This document shows positions 12,635-32,090 of a DNA stretch of 64,000 nt, piece after piece. Origin of the DNA: Erpobdella octoculata (lineage: Eukaryota; Annelida; Clitellata; Hirudinida; Erpobdellidae); NCBI GenBank assembly GCA_963978895.1, contig OZ022244.1:22251492-22315491 (forward strand), in the 5' to 3' direction. A program made the translations under genes and the position numbers. The notes under the pieces were generated by a model. It had not been told where the DNA came from. It did not search any database and saw nothing but the letters and a program-made list of their open reading frames with translations. The stretch's first letter is position 1. Each line of letters opens with the position of its first letter.

Positions 12635-14735
12635 GCAAGAAAAACAAAACAAAGGAATCAAACATTAAACAGCGTCTCGTGGGAGCAAGAAAAAGTCTTC
12701 CTAAGCCGACCAATGCTTCAAATGTATGATGTGTTGTAAACAAAAATGCAGGTCGCACAAATAAATTGACTGGCGAGAAAAAATTTAAACTTTGCAAAAC
12801 GTTGGGCAGTTCTGGAAAGAAATGGAACGTTTTGCCACAAGATGTTTCTCCACAGGCCGTTTCGCTACTTGCTGCTTAGCCACCGGCTGCTTAAATTTTT
12901 CAAAATTATCGCAGCGTCTCGATATTTTTTTTGAATTTGAAATATTTTATTTTTTAACTTTAAGCTGTATAAAATGATCTATTAATTTAGTGAAAAACTT
13001 AAAACTCAAACTTTTTGTCATTTCTTATTTATAAACGACAGCTGAACGCTTCTTGCTTGTTTCGATGTGTACTAACACGTTAAAAACTATTCACGGTAGA
13101 ATAAGTTGTTGGCGAAACGGCCAACGACAAATTTGCTCGATGGCAAAACAAATGTCGCAGGAAAACGTCATAGAGTCTGTCTATGACATAGACCCGTTTC
13201 GAGAAACGGTTACCTACTGTGGAAATGTTTAAGTCCTGTGTCTTGAACATCTTGGTGCTGTATTTTTCACAATTGTGCTACATTCCCTGATAGAGGAAAA
13301 ATTTGAGCCCCTCCCCTCCCCCGAAAACAATTTTTAAATACGGCCCTGCTTGTCGTATCATTCATACAGCTCATGAGCTATCTTCTGGCCCTCACATAAT
13401 ATAGTAGATGAAGATCGTGACTTTTATGTCTTTTTAATTTGAAGCCAGTTGTGTGGCTGTTGAAAGCAAATAATATCTGTTTTCGCAAGTGCACTTACAG
13501 AAAAAAATCGATAAACAGTTGAAGATAGTTTAGAAAAAATGTCAGGAAGCATTAAAGAATAAGCCTATGCACTGAATTATGAAAAAGTACAAACCAACAC
13601 GTTTTAACAAAAAATTTATTCAAACTCGAGCAAGTAGCTAGAAATATAGTTATTTTAAAACGATGTGCCAATGTGTTAAAATTCTGAAAATTGTACACAA
13701 AGCATCGATGAGAGTGTTAACGGCAAGTACAGGAGAAAGCTAGTTTTTTTAATTATATAAAATCAGATTTGAAATGAACCTTCTTAAAAACTGTCTTTAA
13801 CAAAAATTTATTTCAATAACATGAATGATTACTGAGTCTCTATTACAAATTGTGTACCTATATGTCTTGGTCGCAAAAAACCAATATCAACCTCGAAACC
13901 CCGGGGTCGAATCACTAGAATAAAACTGCAATACAAAAAACCAAAGCAAAGATTTTTCCAAGAACTTGTACAAAAAACGATAGTCTTCATAAAAATTGAA
14001 AACAAATGGTTTTAAAAAATTTGATTATTAGAAGCTGTCCACATGACACCATGCATTTACTAAAACTTCTTGAATTCTAAAAATAAACGTTAGTTTAATA
14101 CACATATTTTTGCTGTAATTTAAACTTGCAGCAATCAATATTTCCATTTTTTTCAAATTTTGGTTAGATCCCCATTTATATAGGGTGTTTATCTTTTGAA
14201 TCAAAAGTTGATATTAAACAAAATCTACTTGACATCATCCATGGACAGCTCCTTCACAAACAAGTGAAAAATAAAAAATAATTTTGTATCACAGCAGTCA
14301 TTAATACTTATAAACATTAAACATTACTCACACACAATCTAGATTATAGTAAGCCCAAGCACTATTGCTTTATGTATAAAATATGCTATTTTTGACCATG
14401 TAAATTTCGTTCAATTGATAGTTTAAGCAACATTAATAACATAGAACATAGGACTTATGCCACCCAATACAAATATAGATATACCCATTGCCAAAAAGCC
14501 AGACGGCAATTCTGACTGCCATCTACTGAACGCTTAAAAGTGGTTAAAGATTATGGCCTTTTCGATTTAGACAGTGAGCTCAGAAGATTATCAGAAAATT
14601 AACTTAAAATTGAAAAAAATTCTCATTAAATTTATCTTAGTTAAATAAAAAATAGATGTTCAGAAAACAGAGGAGCTTGTGTGTACTAAAACTTAATGAA
14701 AAAGAAATAATCAATTTTATATAAAAAGTTACTTT
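12635..14735. other. intergenic downstream of ADPRH copy 1
   Basis: No exon was recognised. The block 13300-13352 ends, read on the minus strand, as CAGGGCCGTATTTA followed by G-rich DNA. That is a plausible third hAT-type terminus, but no partner end or target duplication was located. Confidence 0.4.
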
Positions 14736-20996
<6,261 letters not shown>

Positions 20997-22840
20997 ATGA
21001 GAGGCTATGTCAGGTTTTCTGTTGCAGTTAAATGCAGTGGCATCACAACTTTGCACTGATTGAGTCATACAACAAATGGAACCTATTGCCACAAATTTTA
21101 AATTTTACTTTCAAAATATACTAATTGTAATTTACTCGTTTATTTGAACTAAATACTTTTTTTTTATATCATTGTGCAATATTAAAAAAGATAAACTTGT
21201 TAAGTTCAAGAGTCTAAAACAACAGCAAATAAAGTCACATTTTCAAGTACCATGCACACACTTTTGCAGCTACTTACTATATTACCATTATATAGAATCT
21301 TATAAAACCTGTTAACATAATAATGTAAACCTAAACACTGTTTTCTTTCTAGATGTAATTAAAAGAAAAAACAAAAATTGAAAGCAGTTAACTAACTTTG
21401 AAATCCACCCATGCTCACTCCCATAACCAGCAGGAACAGAGCTAAGGAAAAAAATTCAAAACCATCCCAATGTTACAAACAAAGTTTATGCATATTTTTT
21501 GAAGAAAGCATATATTTTGATATTTTGTTAGTTGCAAACAAAAAACTATTGTTAAAGAATTCAAAATCGCCGGTATTTTTGAAGAAACTGCAGTTAATGT
21601 TTAAAGGAAAGCTAAATAAATCAATCAATCAGTGTGATTTATATGGCACATTTAACCAAACGCAAAATTTAAAGCAAAAAAACAAGTGTTCATTTTGTGG
21701 TAAAAAAACTAAATTAAAAAATGTCTGCTATTCTAATTCTAATTGAATATTTGCAAGATTGTTCAGTAAATAGGCTGATTTCATTAATAATTAATTTTAA
21801 AACCAGAATATGTTTAATAAAAATATGTGATAATAAACATTTTATTTTATTGAAATGATTTTGAATTAATTTTCATTGAACTGAAAATTAGATTGTAAAA
21901 GATCACCAAAAGTTTACTGTAAATGCAATTTAACATTGTGATACTATAAAAAATGTTATTAAATTAAACAATCATACACAACATTTAAGTGTGTCACCAA
22001 CTTAATGTTTAATTTAATTAGACTAAAAGCAGCTAACTTGCTTAGGACTAGGACCTAAGGCTTGAGTCAAGTTACTCGGCAACGCCTACTCCGCTAAGCC
22101 TTAATCAGTAATTTGGTCAGTACTGTTGACATAATTACATCAATTAAAAGTTGATTTGTAACTCATAAGTAGACTATGAATAAGGCAGTGTTAAAATTAA
22201 TAATCATTAAACATGCTTCACACAACTATCTAATCAAAAAAGTAATGATTTGAAAATTGTATTCACACAGCTACCCAGGAAAAAGCTCTACAGTAGTAGT
22301 CTACATACAGACAGTTAACAGTACAGCGCAGGCTTTTCTTTTCAACGCAACTTTAACTTTACAATACTTTCTTGTACCTGAAGAAATCTTTTTAAACATC
22401 TTCGAAAACTTTTCTAAACACTAATTATGTACGCTAAAAAATTATAACACGAAACTTCCTAAGCAAGCTCCATTCACTTCTCATCCAGCTGGCTATTTTT
22501 TTATATTTTATCTCGCAGCTTCAGCTACCGGCTACTGGCTTTTATTATTTTCGTACACAGTTCGATTAGTGCACAAAGCAGCGCCAGTACTTTAATAAAT
22601 AAATGTGGTTTGAGTGAACTAATTAAATATATATATAAAAGAGCTTGTTTTATATAGGCCAATATAGGATAACATAGGGTAATACCACCACCTTAACGTT
22701 TTTTTTAATTTTTAGAAAACGCGTTGAAGATTAAAATCGAACAGCATATCACTTATTCATTAATCTTTCCTACATCACACTACTTTTGTTTGAAATTTTT
22801 TAAATTAATACTTTTTGAAATATAGTCAACTAGCAGTGCC
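20997..22840. other. upstream region of ADPRH copy 1
   Basis: The 5' flank of copy 1. An open frame at 21411-21746 (plus, 111 codons) ends in KCSFCGKKTKLKNVC, which looks like the first half of an AN1-type zinc finger but then stops. It is not called as a gene. No other coding signal was seen. Confidence 0.35.
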
Positions 22841-22844
22841 CGTC

Positions 22845-23085
22845 GCGGCTTCGATCGCTTGAAATCAGAGAATTCGAACCGTGCTTCCATAAGTAGATAC
22901 TGCACGGGCCGATTTTACACGCCCGGCTCGACGCGGCTCGTCGACAACTCGGCCCGTCCCGTCTATTTTGCACCCGTCCCGGCCCTTTTTACAGACCTGA
23001 ACTTCCTATATATTTGGCTAAAAATCTCGACCCTAAAATCACGGCCTGGCCCGGCCCGTGTAGTACTCTAATCTATAGAGCCCTA
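22845..23085. repeat. GC-rich dispersed repeat B, copy 1
   Basis: In an AT-rich window this block is rich in CGGCCCGTCCCGG-like text and ends GGCCCGGCCCGTGTAGTACTCTA. Related copies are at about 40505-40665 (ending CATGCAGTACTCTA) and 57855-57985 (ending TGTGCAGTATTCTA). The shared end and composition define a repeat family. It shows no protein similarity. Confidence 0.7.
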
Positions 23086-23089
23086 CACG

Positions 23090-23835
23090 GTTTTTTGAGA
23101 CCAAATAATTCTTTTTTCATCCCACATTTGAGGTCCCAGAAGCAAAATTATCAAAAAATAATGAGACACGTATATCTTTATTTCTCGAGTAAATAGGTAT
23201 ACTGAATACTACTAATTTTACTTTTGTAGCACATACAGTTTTGGAGTAACAGTTGTTCTAAAATACAATTACCCTACTTTCCACTCCACATTTGAAGTCC
23301 TGGAAACCAAATTTTAAAAATTATTAAACCACGTTTTTTGTAAAAATAATCTTGGTACTAAATTGCAAAACTTTTGCTTTTTTAGTTTTTAGAGATTTTA
23401 ATCAAATACCTATTTCTTTTTTCTACACCACATTTGAGGTCCTAGAAATTTTGAACTTATATTACTTTTATATCGTAAGCACCCACTAAGAAAGGGTTTT
23501 TGAAAATGTTGCTCCTGAGGGAATGAAACAATTGAAAACAAACTTTTTCTAAAACAACGCATATCTCGAAAACCAAAAATGAAAAAGTTTTGAAATTTGA
23601 TCTAGATTCTTCTTAAAAATAAGAAGACATGTGTTTTACCATTTTTTAAAAATTTGGTTTCCAGGACCTTAAATGTGGGGTGCAAAATAGGTTTATTTGT
23701 TTTTTTTCTTTAGAATAACTGCTACTCAAAAACTCTAGTGCTACAGATGTAAAAATAAGTATTTAGTACTGCTCAAAAATAAAGATATACGTGTTTTAGC
23801 AGTTTTTGATAATTTGGTTTCCAGGACCAGACAGA
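23090..23835. repeat. fold-back repeat with about 200-bp inverted arms
   Basis: The motif CCACATTTGAGGTCC appears directly near 23121, 23283 (GAAGTCC variant) and 23428, and inverted as GGACCTTAAATGTGG near 23658. The stretch 23133-23345 pairs with the reverse complement of 23625-23829, including ACACGTATATCTTTATTT against AATAAAGATATACGTGT. This is a degenerate long inverted repeat, likely a fold-back/MITE element with internal unit duplication. Confidence 0.65.
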
Positions 23836-23908
23836 CACAGAGGATTGAGTGTGTGTGTGTGCGAGTGATAGCGAGAATAAGATAATTAGATAATACAACC
23901 TTATGTTC

Positions 23909-24323
23909 CAGAGGCGGCGATTCCGCGAAACCTTTGGGGGCAAAGAATTTTTAAATTCAACCTAGATAATCTTCAAACTCAAATGACCATGCCAATATTC
24001 ACTAGTATGTTGTATTTTCATGTAAAACATCATATTAATTAAAAAATCGTCAAAAATATTAACTTTTATTTAATATTGAACGCAGACAAAAACACGTTTA
24101 AATTATGAATTTAACAAAGGGTATCTAAAGCTTAAGTATTCCATTTGGGGCAACTCTCCCTTATATGATATAACTAAGTAGATAAAATTCAAAATGTATG
24201 AAAAATACTACGTTTATAAACTAATCTAAATAAATGAGCTAATAAAGATATTTTTTCTATTTGGTGGAAAAATCTTGGGAGGGGGTCGTCTCTCCCCCCA
24301 GCCCCCCTCAATCGCCGCCTCTG
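23909..24323. mobile_element. non-autonomous hAT element
   Basis: It has perfect 14-bp terminal inverted repeats, CAGAGGCGGCGATT at 23909-23922 and its inverse at 24310-24323. The 8-bp flanking direct repeat is TTATGTTC (23901-23908) and TTATGTTT (24324-24331). The size is 415 bp, with no open frame. Confidence 0.85.
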
Positions 24324-24520
24324 TTATGTTTGCCTTTTTTTATTGAGCGCCCTTTTCATTTTCGCCCTTATTAGCGTCCGCCATTTTGACAGGAGGGGGA
24401 GGGGGTCGTCTCTCCCCCCAGCCCCCCTCAATCGCCGACCCTGTTATGTTCGCCTTTTTTTATTGAGCGCCCTTTTCATTTTCGCCCTTATTAGCGTCCG
24501 CCATTTTGACAGGATACCCA
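24281..24520. repeat. two 120-bp direct repeats covering the right end of the hAT element
   Basis: The G/C-rich block GGGGGTCGTCTCTCCCCCCA starts at 24281 and again at 24401; the following 100 bp also match, including GAGCGCCCTTTTCATTTTCG. The duplication contains the right hAT terminus plus its outer flank, so it arose after the insertion. Confidence 0.93.
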
Positions 24521-24621
24521 AGTATAGGGTCAGAACTTGGAACAGAGCCGAGTAATGTTGTGAAATTTAGCTAGTTGGAAACTTTTGAGTTCTATGTCAG
24601 CAAACGGCCGAATATAAACAA

Positions 24622-24765
24622 GCACGACGCACTGATCTCTATAATATATGTTATATAATTAAGATCTCTATAATATATGTTATATAATTAAGATCTCTAT
24701 AATATATGTTATATAATTAAGATCTCTATAATATATGTTATATAGAGATCAGTGGCACGACGCAC
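24622..24765. mobile_element. palindromic mini-element with target-site duplication
   Basis: The outer ends ACTGATCTCTATA (24631) and its exact inverse (ending 24753) enclose four tandem units of about 29 bp (GATCTCTATAATATATG...). The flank GCACGACGC (up to 11 bp with the following AC) is repeated on both sides, at 24622-24630 and 24755-24763, as expected for a 9-bp target duplication. Confidence 0.75.
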
Positions 24766-24931
24766 AAAAACAATACATAGTTAACATCGACTCACTTTGT
24801 TATCATGCTCTTCTATAAAAATTAAAATGTAATCATTACCTAAAGCTCATAAAAAGTATCACAATAATCTCAATTTATAATTATAAAATTTTAATTAAAA
24901 TAGATTACGAAAAATCATAGAAATGTTGGTT

Positions 24932-27689
24932 TCATTGAGAGAAATTTGCAAAATTAAAGATATCTTCAGCGGCCTTTTCCAATCTCTTTTTGTATTCAAG
25001 ATTCTAAATGGCCAATCAAAATTTGTTACTTTATTTTAAATGTTCATAAAAAATGTTATAATTAAGATTACAAACCAACTATAAAATATATTTACCTCGT
25101 AATTTCCTGGTGGCACACCACAGAATCCATACATAACTCCAAAAATAGTTGCAGCAATGATGGCAGTGCTGTCACTGTCGCCTCCATGAAAAAAGGCTCT
25201 ATCAGACAATTTCACCCAATTGTTTCCACAACCCAACAAAGAATCATATCTAAAATAATCGTCATTTGCTATCAATCAACCAATCAAAATGAACTTATAT
25301 AGTTATATAAGCTACTGATTTAAAAGCCGGGCAAAATTCTTTTTTTCATAAGTTATTGAAATGGGAATTTTCAAGAAAAGCAAACTTCTATAAAATATTT
25401 AGTTTGTAATGAAACTATTGAAGCAAGCTCATCAAAATCAAGATTGTTATTGGCCAGAGCATGGAAGCTTTGACCCAAATTACTCACGCAATCATTGGTG
25501 CATCGTGACCTGAGGATCCCCCCCATCCACTGAAACTGATGCTTCGATAAAATTTGTCTCTCTCCTCAACATCATGCACATCTGGAAATTGAGGCATTGA
25601 AAATCCGTCTTCTATGCCTCTCAAAGTCAAATAACTTTTCCAACGTTTCTCAAAGTAACTCCTAACAAATAATATATGGCTAACGATGTAATTTAGCAGA
25701 AACTACCACTCTATTTCTAAAAAACTAATTTACAACAGCTAAAGACACTTTAAAATATAAACCAATGTTCTTTGTTTTTCTCAACATCCCTTCCATTGGT
25801 TTCCACATATTTCCATGCCTTGTCCAATGTTTGAACCAGCTTGGCCCCCCAGGACTGCACTGGATGACCTTTTAAGAACAGAAAAACAAATTTTAGTTGA
25901 TGAGATTTTAAAATTTTTACCTCATTGAGTTTTTAGTTTTATCAATTAAATGAAACAATTTTCAAGTAACCTGATGTGAATTAGCACTACTAATTATTTA
26001 ATCTGTTCCATGGCATAATAAAATCTAGCTCATGATTAATCATATTCATGTAATTCAAATCAAAACAGTGCTAAATCAAATGGATCGATCAAACAACCAC
26101 CTTGGATAGCAAGATGTACAAAAAGAGCAGATGCCAAAGATCCCAAATATCCAGTTGGATGGTTGTGAGTCATTCTTCCTGTTTCAATACTTAATGCTAT
26201 CAAGTCATCTAATTGTTTTTCCCTGTAAGTATTATTTGTTTGTTTTTAAAACTTGTTAATCTTTCTTGAATATTTCCTTGTAATCTCTCAGATCATACAA
26301 TAACTTTATAACATTATTTTAATGATCATGCTTGCAGAGAGATCATATAATTATTAAATGAAAAACTGAAAGTTTAAATATTTTTATAACTTTCATTTTG
26401 GGAAAATTTATTCAATTAAAAAAACAGAACAAACAATTCTAAAAGGAAATACTTAATAGCAATATATTAAAAAGTTAAATAAAAAAAGCTTTAATAAAGC
26501 CATAATGAGTGATGATGATGATTTCATCGTAATAAGCAATTGGGACAAAAAAGCAAACAAGTGCAAAACATAAACCCAAGGATACCAGCAGCATAAAATT
26601 CTAAACAATTATATATAATCACAAGTATTTAACCTTGGATAATAAAGACCAATGCACATGGATCTCATGGCAGCACCACAGCCACCACCCCTAGAAATAA
26701 AACATTAAATTCAACAGGGTTACATAGCTAAGTTTTATTTTAATTTTCATTTCAAAATGTATTCTGCTTCATAATACCTATCATTAAAAGGAATAATATA
26801 GCCATTTGGTTTACTTGGATCCAACATATTAACACAGCTTGTGCTGGTAAGACCTTGAAAAAAAATATTTAAAATATTATTTTAATAAAATTGAATTGTT
26901 TTAAGACATTTGATTTATTTTACAAAGTTTTAAATACAATCTTTCTTCAGACATTGTCTAACCAATTTTACTGACTTATTTCAAAATTTCAATAAATTTT
27001 AAACAAACTAGCCTGGTGCTCTGTCATCCATGTCTCTCATGCAAGTCTTATAATGTTTTGCAAAAGTCAACAAGAAAGCTTCAAAGTTCTTTAGTTTTTT
27101 ATTTTCAAATTCTACGATGGCTGAAAATTAAATTGAAAAATTATGTTAAAACATGAAGAAATTAAAAAAAAGTGAACATTTAATAATCAAAGGGTATTCA
27201 TATTATTTTTGCAATATGGCCATTAATCAAATAAGCAGATAACTCAAACTATATAAACATTTACTGAAAAAATAAACATGCTAACCTTTTAATCAATCAT
27301 TCTTTTTAAACTGCATTACCAAAAATATTGCAATAAAAACAAATTAAAATAGTCTAAATACCTTCAGCAGATGCAAGATGCATGACAGTATCATCGGACA
27401 CTATCCAATCAGGTTCTTTCAAGGGAAACAAAAACAAATCAGACAAACAAAATAAATATGTTTTCAATTGAATTATATTTGTGTAATAAAAAAAAAACAA
27501 ACTAGAAGCTTTGATGTTTTGAATTCCTCCAAGCTGTTTTACTTCTTCCATGATTTTTGTACCACTCTTTTCAAACTCCCAATGTCCACGTTTGTATCCA
27601 ATTGCATCTCCAGCCCCACCAAGCACCATAGCAGCTTTGTATCTTTCCAACCAATCTTTTTCACTGAGATGCTTCATATGAAAGGCCAT
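24932..27689 (-). CDS. ADPRH: ADP-ribosylarginine hydrolase (ARH1-like), copy 2, ten exons
   Basis: Exons: 27503-27689, 27362-27415, 27013-27120, 26778-26853, 26634-26690, 26101-26222, 25763-25868, 25488-25661, 25096-25249, 24932-25003; 369 residues from [11 protein letters not shown]. The exon lengths equal those of copy 1 except at the two ends. The metal-site motifs SDDT (about 69-72) and GGDSDST (about 317-323), the [10 protein letters not shown] loop and [14 protein letters not shown] are intact. Oddities: the exon 3 donor is CAG|GCTAGT (GC instead of GT), which is the only site that keeps phase. The region after the second metal site reads [11 protein letters not shown] where copies 1 and 3 have [11 protein letters not shown]. 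The C-terminus is two residues shorter than in copy 3. Introns align closely with copy 3 and not with copy 1, so this is one half of a recent tandem duplication. An expressed functional hydrolase is likely but not proven, given the GC donor. Confidence 0.93.
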
Positions 27690-29290
<1,601 letters not shown>

Positions 29291-29729
29291 CGCCGACGCC
29301 AACGCATTTTTAGAGCACTGGAATTTAAATGGAGTCTAATCTTAGCCATTAAAATCTTGTAGGTATAGTTTTAGATTATTAAAATTTAACTATTTAAAAA
29401 AAAAATTATTGTCGGTGTAATCATCAGTTTATATGGAATCCATATTTTCAGCTAAAATAGCTTCTCATTCTTGTAAAAAAGTTAAATAAACAGGAATGTG
29501 AATCTTGTTAAACTACATTCTTGCAGCACCATGCTTCGAGTGTTTTGATTGTAGACATCCTGATTCTTTAATTGGAGTTATTTGTGGCATTTTCTTCAGG
29601 CGCAAGCTGCACTTATTTTGACAAACTGTGATGAATGAATACAAAATTGCATGTAATTGGTTTATTGATTATGTTGATCCCTAGTGTACGTGCAATGTAT
29701 ACGCAAGTCCCAAGTGAAAACATTACATA

Positions 29730-30040
29730 ACTCATGCAAACACACTAGAAAAAATAACGAGTCAATTTGAGCCAAAACAATCCATTTTGAGCCAAAATTT
29801 TATTATGGGCCACATTGTGAAAAATGGCTTAAAGTGTGCTGATTTGAGTAGATTGTCATACTTTGTACTCAATTGAGGCAATAAATATTGGCTCATTTTG
29901 GCTCACTTGATATTGGCTTAAAAGGAACCAAAAATTGTTGGCTCAAATGAGCTATTTACCTGTTTTAAATGAGCCATTTAACGACTCAAATGAGCCATTT
30001 ACCGACTCAAATGAGCCTTTATTGGCTCAATTGAGTCTAC
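29730..30040. repeat. TGAGCC/GGCTCA palindromic repeat block
   Basis: AAATGAGCCATTT-type units and their inverse (GGCTCAAATGAGC) recur about a dozen times, the last four as tandem units of about 20 bp (ACGACTCAAATGAGCCATTT). It resembles the self-complementary end of a MITE. It abuts the LINE tail on its right. Confidence 0.7.
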
Positions 30041-30260
30041 TGTTTTTGTGCGCATCTTCACTATTACGCATTCTTTTCTAAACGCTTTTTCTCCTACTCT
30101 GGTCCCTATCTCTGGAGCTCTCTTCCTGCTTCTCTTACTGACTCTACTTCTCTCACAGTTTTCCGTCGTGGACTTAAAACACATCTGTTCATGACCGAGC
30201 GCTATTGAACACCACGGAAATAGCGCTATATAAATTTAGTTTGATTGATTGATTGATGAG
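30041..30260 (+). pseudogene. LINE 3' end (reverse transcriptase C-terminus and tail)
   Basis: The plus strand reads FFSYSGPYLWSSLPASLTD, then FRRGLKTHLF, the usual last conserved block of CR1/L2/Jockey-type ORF2 proteins ('S-x-P-x-L-W-N-S-L-P ... F-K-x-x-L-K-T-H-L-F'), followed by a stop. The 3' tail has GCGCTATATAAATTTAG and (TTGA)n, typical of CR1/L2-like 3' ends. The rest of the element is missing (5' truncated). Confidence 0.8.
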
Positions 30261-30308
30261 ATATCAGAAAATTACAAAAAAGTGATCCGGTTATTTTTCA
30301 GCTGTTGC

Positions 30309-30497
<189 letters not shown>

Positions 30498-30559
30498 GAA
30501 AATATTTTAATATAAGCTATTCCCTATAAAAAAGGACAGAATTGCACCTTATACTTTAT

Positions 30560-31120
30560 TAGCAATAAAACGCAAAAGCGACAGGGAGCGGGAAAGCGAC
30601 CGGGAATGGGAAATCGACCGGTAGGTAGCGGGAGAGCAACTGGGAGCGGGAAAACGACCGGGAGCGGGAAAGCGACCGGAAGCGGGGAAACGACCGAGAG
30701 CGGGTAAACGACCAAGAAAAGGAAAGCAACCGAGAGCGGGAAAGCAACCGAGAGCGGGAAAGCAACCGAGAGCGGGAAAGCGAGCGGGAAAGCGACCGAA
30801 AGCGGGAAAGCGACCGAAAGCCGGAAAGCGACCGGTAGCGTGAGAACAATCGGGAAAGGAGAGGAACAAAAAAAAATATATAAAAAACCTCTAAAAACTT
30901 CGGGCTCGGGAAAGCAAGAGGGAGCGAGAAAGGAAACGGGAACGGGAGAGCAAGCGGAAACGGGAGAGCAAGCAAAAACGGGAGAGCAAGCGGAAACGGA
31001 GAGCAGACGAAAACGGGAGAGCAAGCGGGAACAGGAAAGCAAGCGGAACGGGAGAGGCAGCGGGAACGCGCAGGCCAAAAGGCCTATGAGTAGACCTCAC
31101 CAATAAACTGTGCAGGGGTA
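30560..31120. repeat. GC-rich GGGAAAGCGACC repeat, family C, copy 1
   Basis: Degenerate units such as CGGGAGCGGGAAAGCGACC repeat across 550 bp. A link AAAAACCTCTAAAAACTTCGGG lies at about 30880 and an end GGGGTACCCCG at about 31115. Two other loci share the units and the link (40020-40165; 55432-55680, inverted). All minus-strand frames become Ser/Arg/Phe/Leu-rich, which is a consequence of the repeat. No gene is called. Confidence 0.85.
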
Positions 31121-31224
31121 CCCCGTGAAAAATAGGTGTTACAAGAATTTGTATTGATTGCTTATTTATTACGCAAAATAAGTAAACCATACATCAAAAT
31201 AATTGTAAAAGACGCTTACATAAT

Positions 31225-31890
31225 ATGGTTATTATAAAAAAGTTTAAAGTAGCTCATTTCCTTCGAATTGTAATTCAAAGTACGTCGTTTCAAACTTTTC
31301 CTTATATCTCTGGAGTTTGAAACTCGAGAAACTTTATTTAAAAAAAAGATGTTTTTTTCTTCTAAAAGAATATGTAAACTGCATTGCTCTAAATAACCGC
31401 CCAACTAATGAAATCCGTGTTTGAAATAAGATGGTATTGGAGAAAAATGCCACATCTGAGCGCTCGAGTTACGTGTAGATGTGGAAAAGGTACATGTACG
31501 AAAAAGTGAATAACTTTGTACCTAAACATGTTATAATATTAATTTTTTAAAGTTTCAAAACTAAAAACATTATTCTATAAGGTATATAAGTATTATTTTA
31601 ATAGGACAAAGTTAAGTTTAATAATTTGCTATGTGAAGGAAGGCGAGACCAAAAAAATCGATGTCGAAAAAACATTAAAACTTTGACTACATATCACTTT
31701 TGAATTTGAAATTCGAGAAACTTTGTATTTTTTTAGCAATAGGTTTAGCTTTTCTTCTAAAAGAATATGTATGCAAACGTACTGTAGGTGCTCTCCCAAC
31801 TTATGAAATCTGCGTTTGAAATAAGACGGTATTGACGAAAAATGCTGCATCTGTGCGCTTGAGTTTCGTGCAGATGTGCAAAGGGTAACC
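31225..31890. repeat. degenerate direct duplication, period about 387 bp
   Basis: The blocks GAAACTCGAGAAACTTT (31319) and GAAATTCGAGAAACTTT (31706), TTCTTCTAAAAGAATATGTA, and TTTGAAATAAGAYGGTATTG recur in the same order. The matching open frames (IHILLEEK-like) on the minus strand are not recognised as coding. Confidence 0.7.
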
Positions 31891-32090
31891 TTGCTGGCCT
31901 CACTTTTTTACTTTTTAGCCTTAAGGCTCAAGATCTGCTGGAACTACTTTTGATGTTCAAAACGCTATATCTTCATTAATTTAGGTCACATAATAAAATT
32001 TTTTGCAAATTTTTAATTCTGTTAATAATAATATTAAAAAATTTTTAAAATTTTTATAGAGTACAAAAGATCATAGAAATGTTGATGGTT

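Noticed and set aside
13895..13920. tRNA B-box-like GGGTCGAATCAC
   Set aside because: No A box at the right distance and no cloverleaf could be drawn. Similar B-box-like words at 1144 and on the minus strand near 22870 fail for the same reason.
21411..21746. Possible AN1 zinc-finger gene
   Set aside because: Only the first Cys pair and KKTKL are present before a stop; too little to call a gene.
30524..31190. Ser/Arg/Phe/Leu-rich frames resembling an SR protein
   Set aside because: All frames on both strands are open because of the GGGAAAGCGACC repeat; the same repeat occurs at two other loci with no gene.
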